Positions 37,221-37,719 of a stretch of 37,719 nucleotides of DNA are shown piece by piece. A program made the translations under genes and the position numbers. Under the pieces are notes generated by a model. It saw only the letters and a program-made list of their open reading frames with translations. It searched no databases and was not told the origin of the DNA. Location of the stretch: contig DAOVGR010000034.1 of the NCBI GenBank assembly GCA_030672305.1, positions 1 through 37,719 of the forward strand. The letters run 5' to 3'. Every line of letters starts with the position of its first letter. Within the stretch, counting starts at the first letter, position 1. Source of the stretch: Thermoplasmatales archaeon (GTDB lineage: Archaea > Thermoplasmatota > E2 > DHVEG-1).

Positions 37221-37363
37221 TTTTAAATTTTTTTGAATTACATATACAAAACAAACACTTACCAAAGATACTTTCTTATAAACGTACATCAGAACGTACA
37301 TCAGATTGATCTATATACGGATTTCTCAAAATTTTTTAAAATTTTTTTGAATACATATACAAT
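37221..37363 (+). repeat. AT-rich duplicated block TTTTTTTGAATxACATATACAA
   Basis: TTTAAATTTTTTTGAATTACATATACAAAAC (37221-37251) recurs as TTAAAATTTTTTTGAATACATATACAATC (37335-37363). Between them lies the 12-bp tandem AACGTACATCAG pair (37281-37304). The region is a probable promoter or origin for the 37409 gene. Confidence 0.7.
37281..37304 (+). repeat. 12-bp tandem repeat AACGTACATCAG x 2
   Basis: Two perfect adjacent copies, about 105 bp before the start of the 37409 gene, inside the AT-rich block. Possible operator or iteron pair. Confidence 0.85.
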
Positions 37364-37408
37364 CAAGAATTATAACAACTATTTACTTTATAATAGAAAG
37401 GACACATA

Positions 37409-37693
37409 ATGAAACCACTATATTATTTTATAAACAAAAAATTAAAAATTACATATATATACGATATCCAAGATCGTAACTTTATAAAACTTAAAACACC
37501 ATGTAGAGATTGTTATCTACAAACCATGTGTTTAGACACTATTAAACCTGAATATGATCTGGGCTCAGGGACATTAGCAAGATCATGTGAAAGACTAGAA
37601 AACTATATGAATGACTGTATATATTTTGAAAAATTAGATAAAGAAAGTCAAATAGCAATTGCTATATCATACTATGAAAGAAGAATTCAATAA
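37409..37693 (+). CDS. Cys-core protein, 94 aa, on the plus strand
   Basis: It shares the core KTPCRDCYLQTMC of the small Cys-rich family, followed by a later SCERLENYMNDC. The N-terminal part is a lysine- and tyrosine-rich strand region (YYFINKKLKITYIYDIQD). The C-terminal end is helical (QIAIAISYYERRIQ). It is the only member on the plus strand. AAAGGACACATA precedes ATG 37409. Confidence 0.75.
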   Translation: MKPLYYFINKKLKITYIYDIQDRNFIKLKTPCRDCYLQTMCLDTIKPEYDLGSGTLARSCERLENYMNDCIYFEKLDKESQIAIAISYYERRIQ

Positions 37694-37719
37694 TGGAAAA
37701 AATAATATACTTAATTATA
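37693..37719 (+). CDS. Possible next gene, cut by window end
   Basis: ATG 37693 overlaps the stop of the previous gene (TAATG) and opens a frame of nine codons to the end. Stop-start overlap suggests coupling, but the fragment is too short to name. Confidence 0.35.

Overview
The window looks like part of a large, AT-rich (roughly 30% G+C by eye) tailed double-stranded DNA phage (Caudoviricetes), or a prophage or contig derived from one. The evidence is a collagen-like tail fibre, a His-rich tail-collar type fibre protein, an amidase endolysin with small membrane proteins beside it, strong Shine-Dalgarno sites, tightly packed and often ATGA-coupled genes, and blocks of genes on one strand. A TibC-type heptosyltransferase hints at a Gram-negative host, but this is only an inference. 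No tRNA, rRNA, CRISPR array or insertion sequence was recognised.

Layout. Positions 1-12,375 are all on the minus strand. This block holds a phospho-signalling set resembling the TerY-P triad (YegI-like kinase 2919-4610, PP2C phosphatase 4963-5799, vWA protein 7254-8012) with a zinc ribbon, a small lipoprotein and an unknown 369-aa protein among them, and an 11 x 25-residue repeat protein next to the kinase. Upstream lie a nicotinamidase-like hydrolase, an ATP-grasp/RNase H fusion, a metallo-beta-lactamase-fold protein and a NADAR (YbiA-like) gene broken by an in-frame TAA.

Positions 12,436-24,487 are on the plus strand. They encode a zinc-finger/nuclease protein, then a late-type structural block: a putative tail/baseplate protein, a Gly-Ser/Thr-rich fibre with four carbohydrate-binding-like modules, two tandem kelch proteins, a collar-domain fibre protein, a GT4 plus TibC-like glycosyltransferase fusion, and an amidase. 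The pairing of a Ser/Thr-rich fibre with a TibC-type enzyme suggests that the phage glycosylates its own adhesin.

Positions 24,462-35,703 are again on the minus strand. They carry membrane proteins, a macro-domain protein, two DnaJ-like zinc paralogues, a four-member family ending in a GTxCYxxVxVL motif, and a dense array of very small cysteine-rich proteins with the signature CxxC...C...CPCxxCL(I/V)Kx(M/V)CxxxC. Sixteen intact copies and one remnant lie between 30.2 and 35.7 kb, another is cut by the left edge of the window, and three divergent proteins (2470, 29459, 37409) share the core motif. This array is the strongest candidate for an undescribed system. It also shows gene fusion, gene splitting and decay, and repeated hairpins.

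Positions 35,704-37,719 hold a long apparently non-coding stretch, two ribbon-helix-helix regulators separated by palindromic tandem repeats, a terminator, and an AT-rich repeat region in front of one more protein with the cysteine core. Three predicted NAD/ADP-ribose enzymes (nicotinamidase, NADAR, macro) together suggest interference with host NAD-based or ADP-ribosylation defences. All functions are read from sequence motifs by eye; no search was run.
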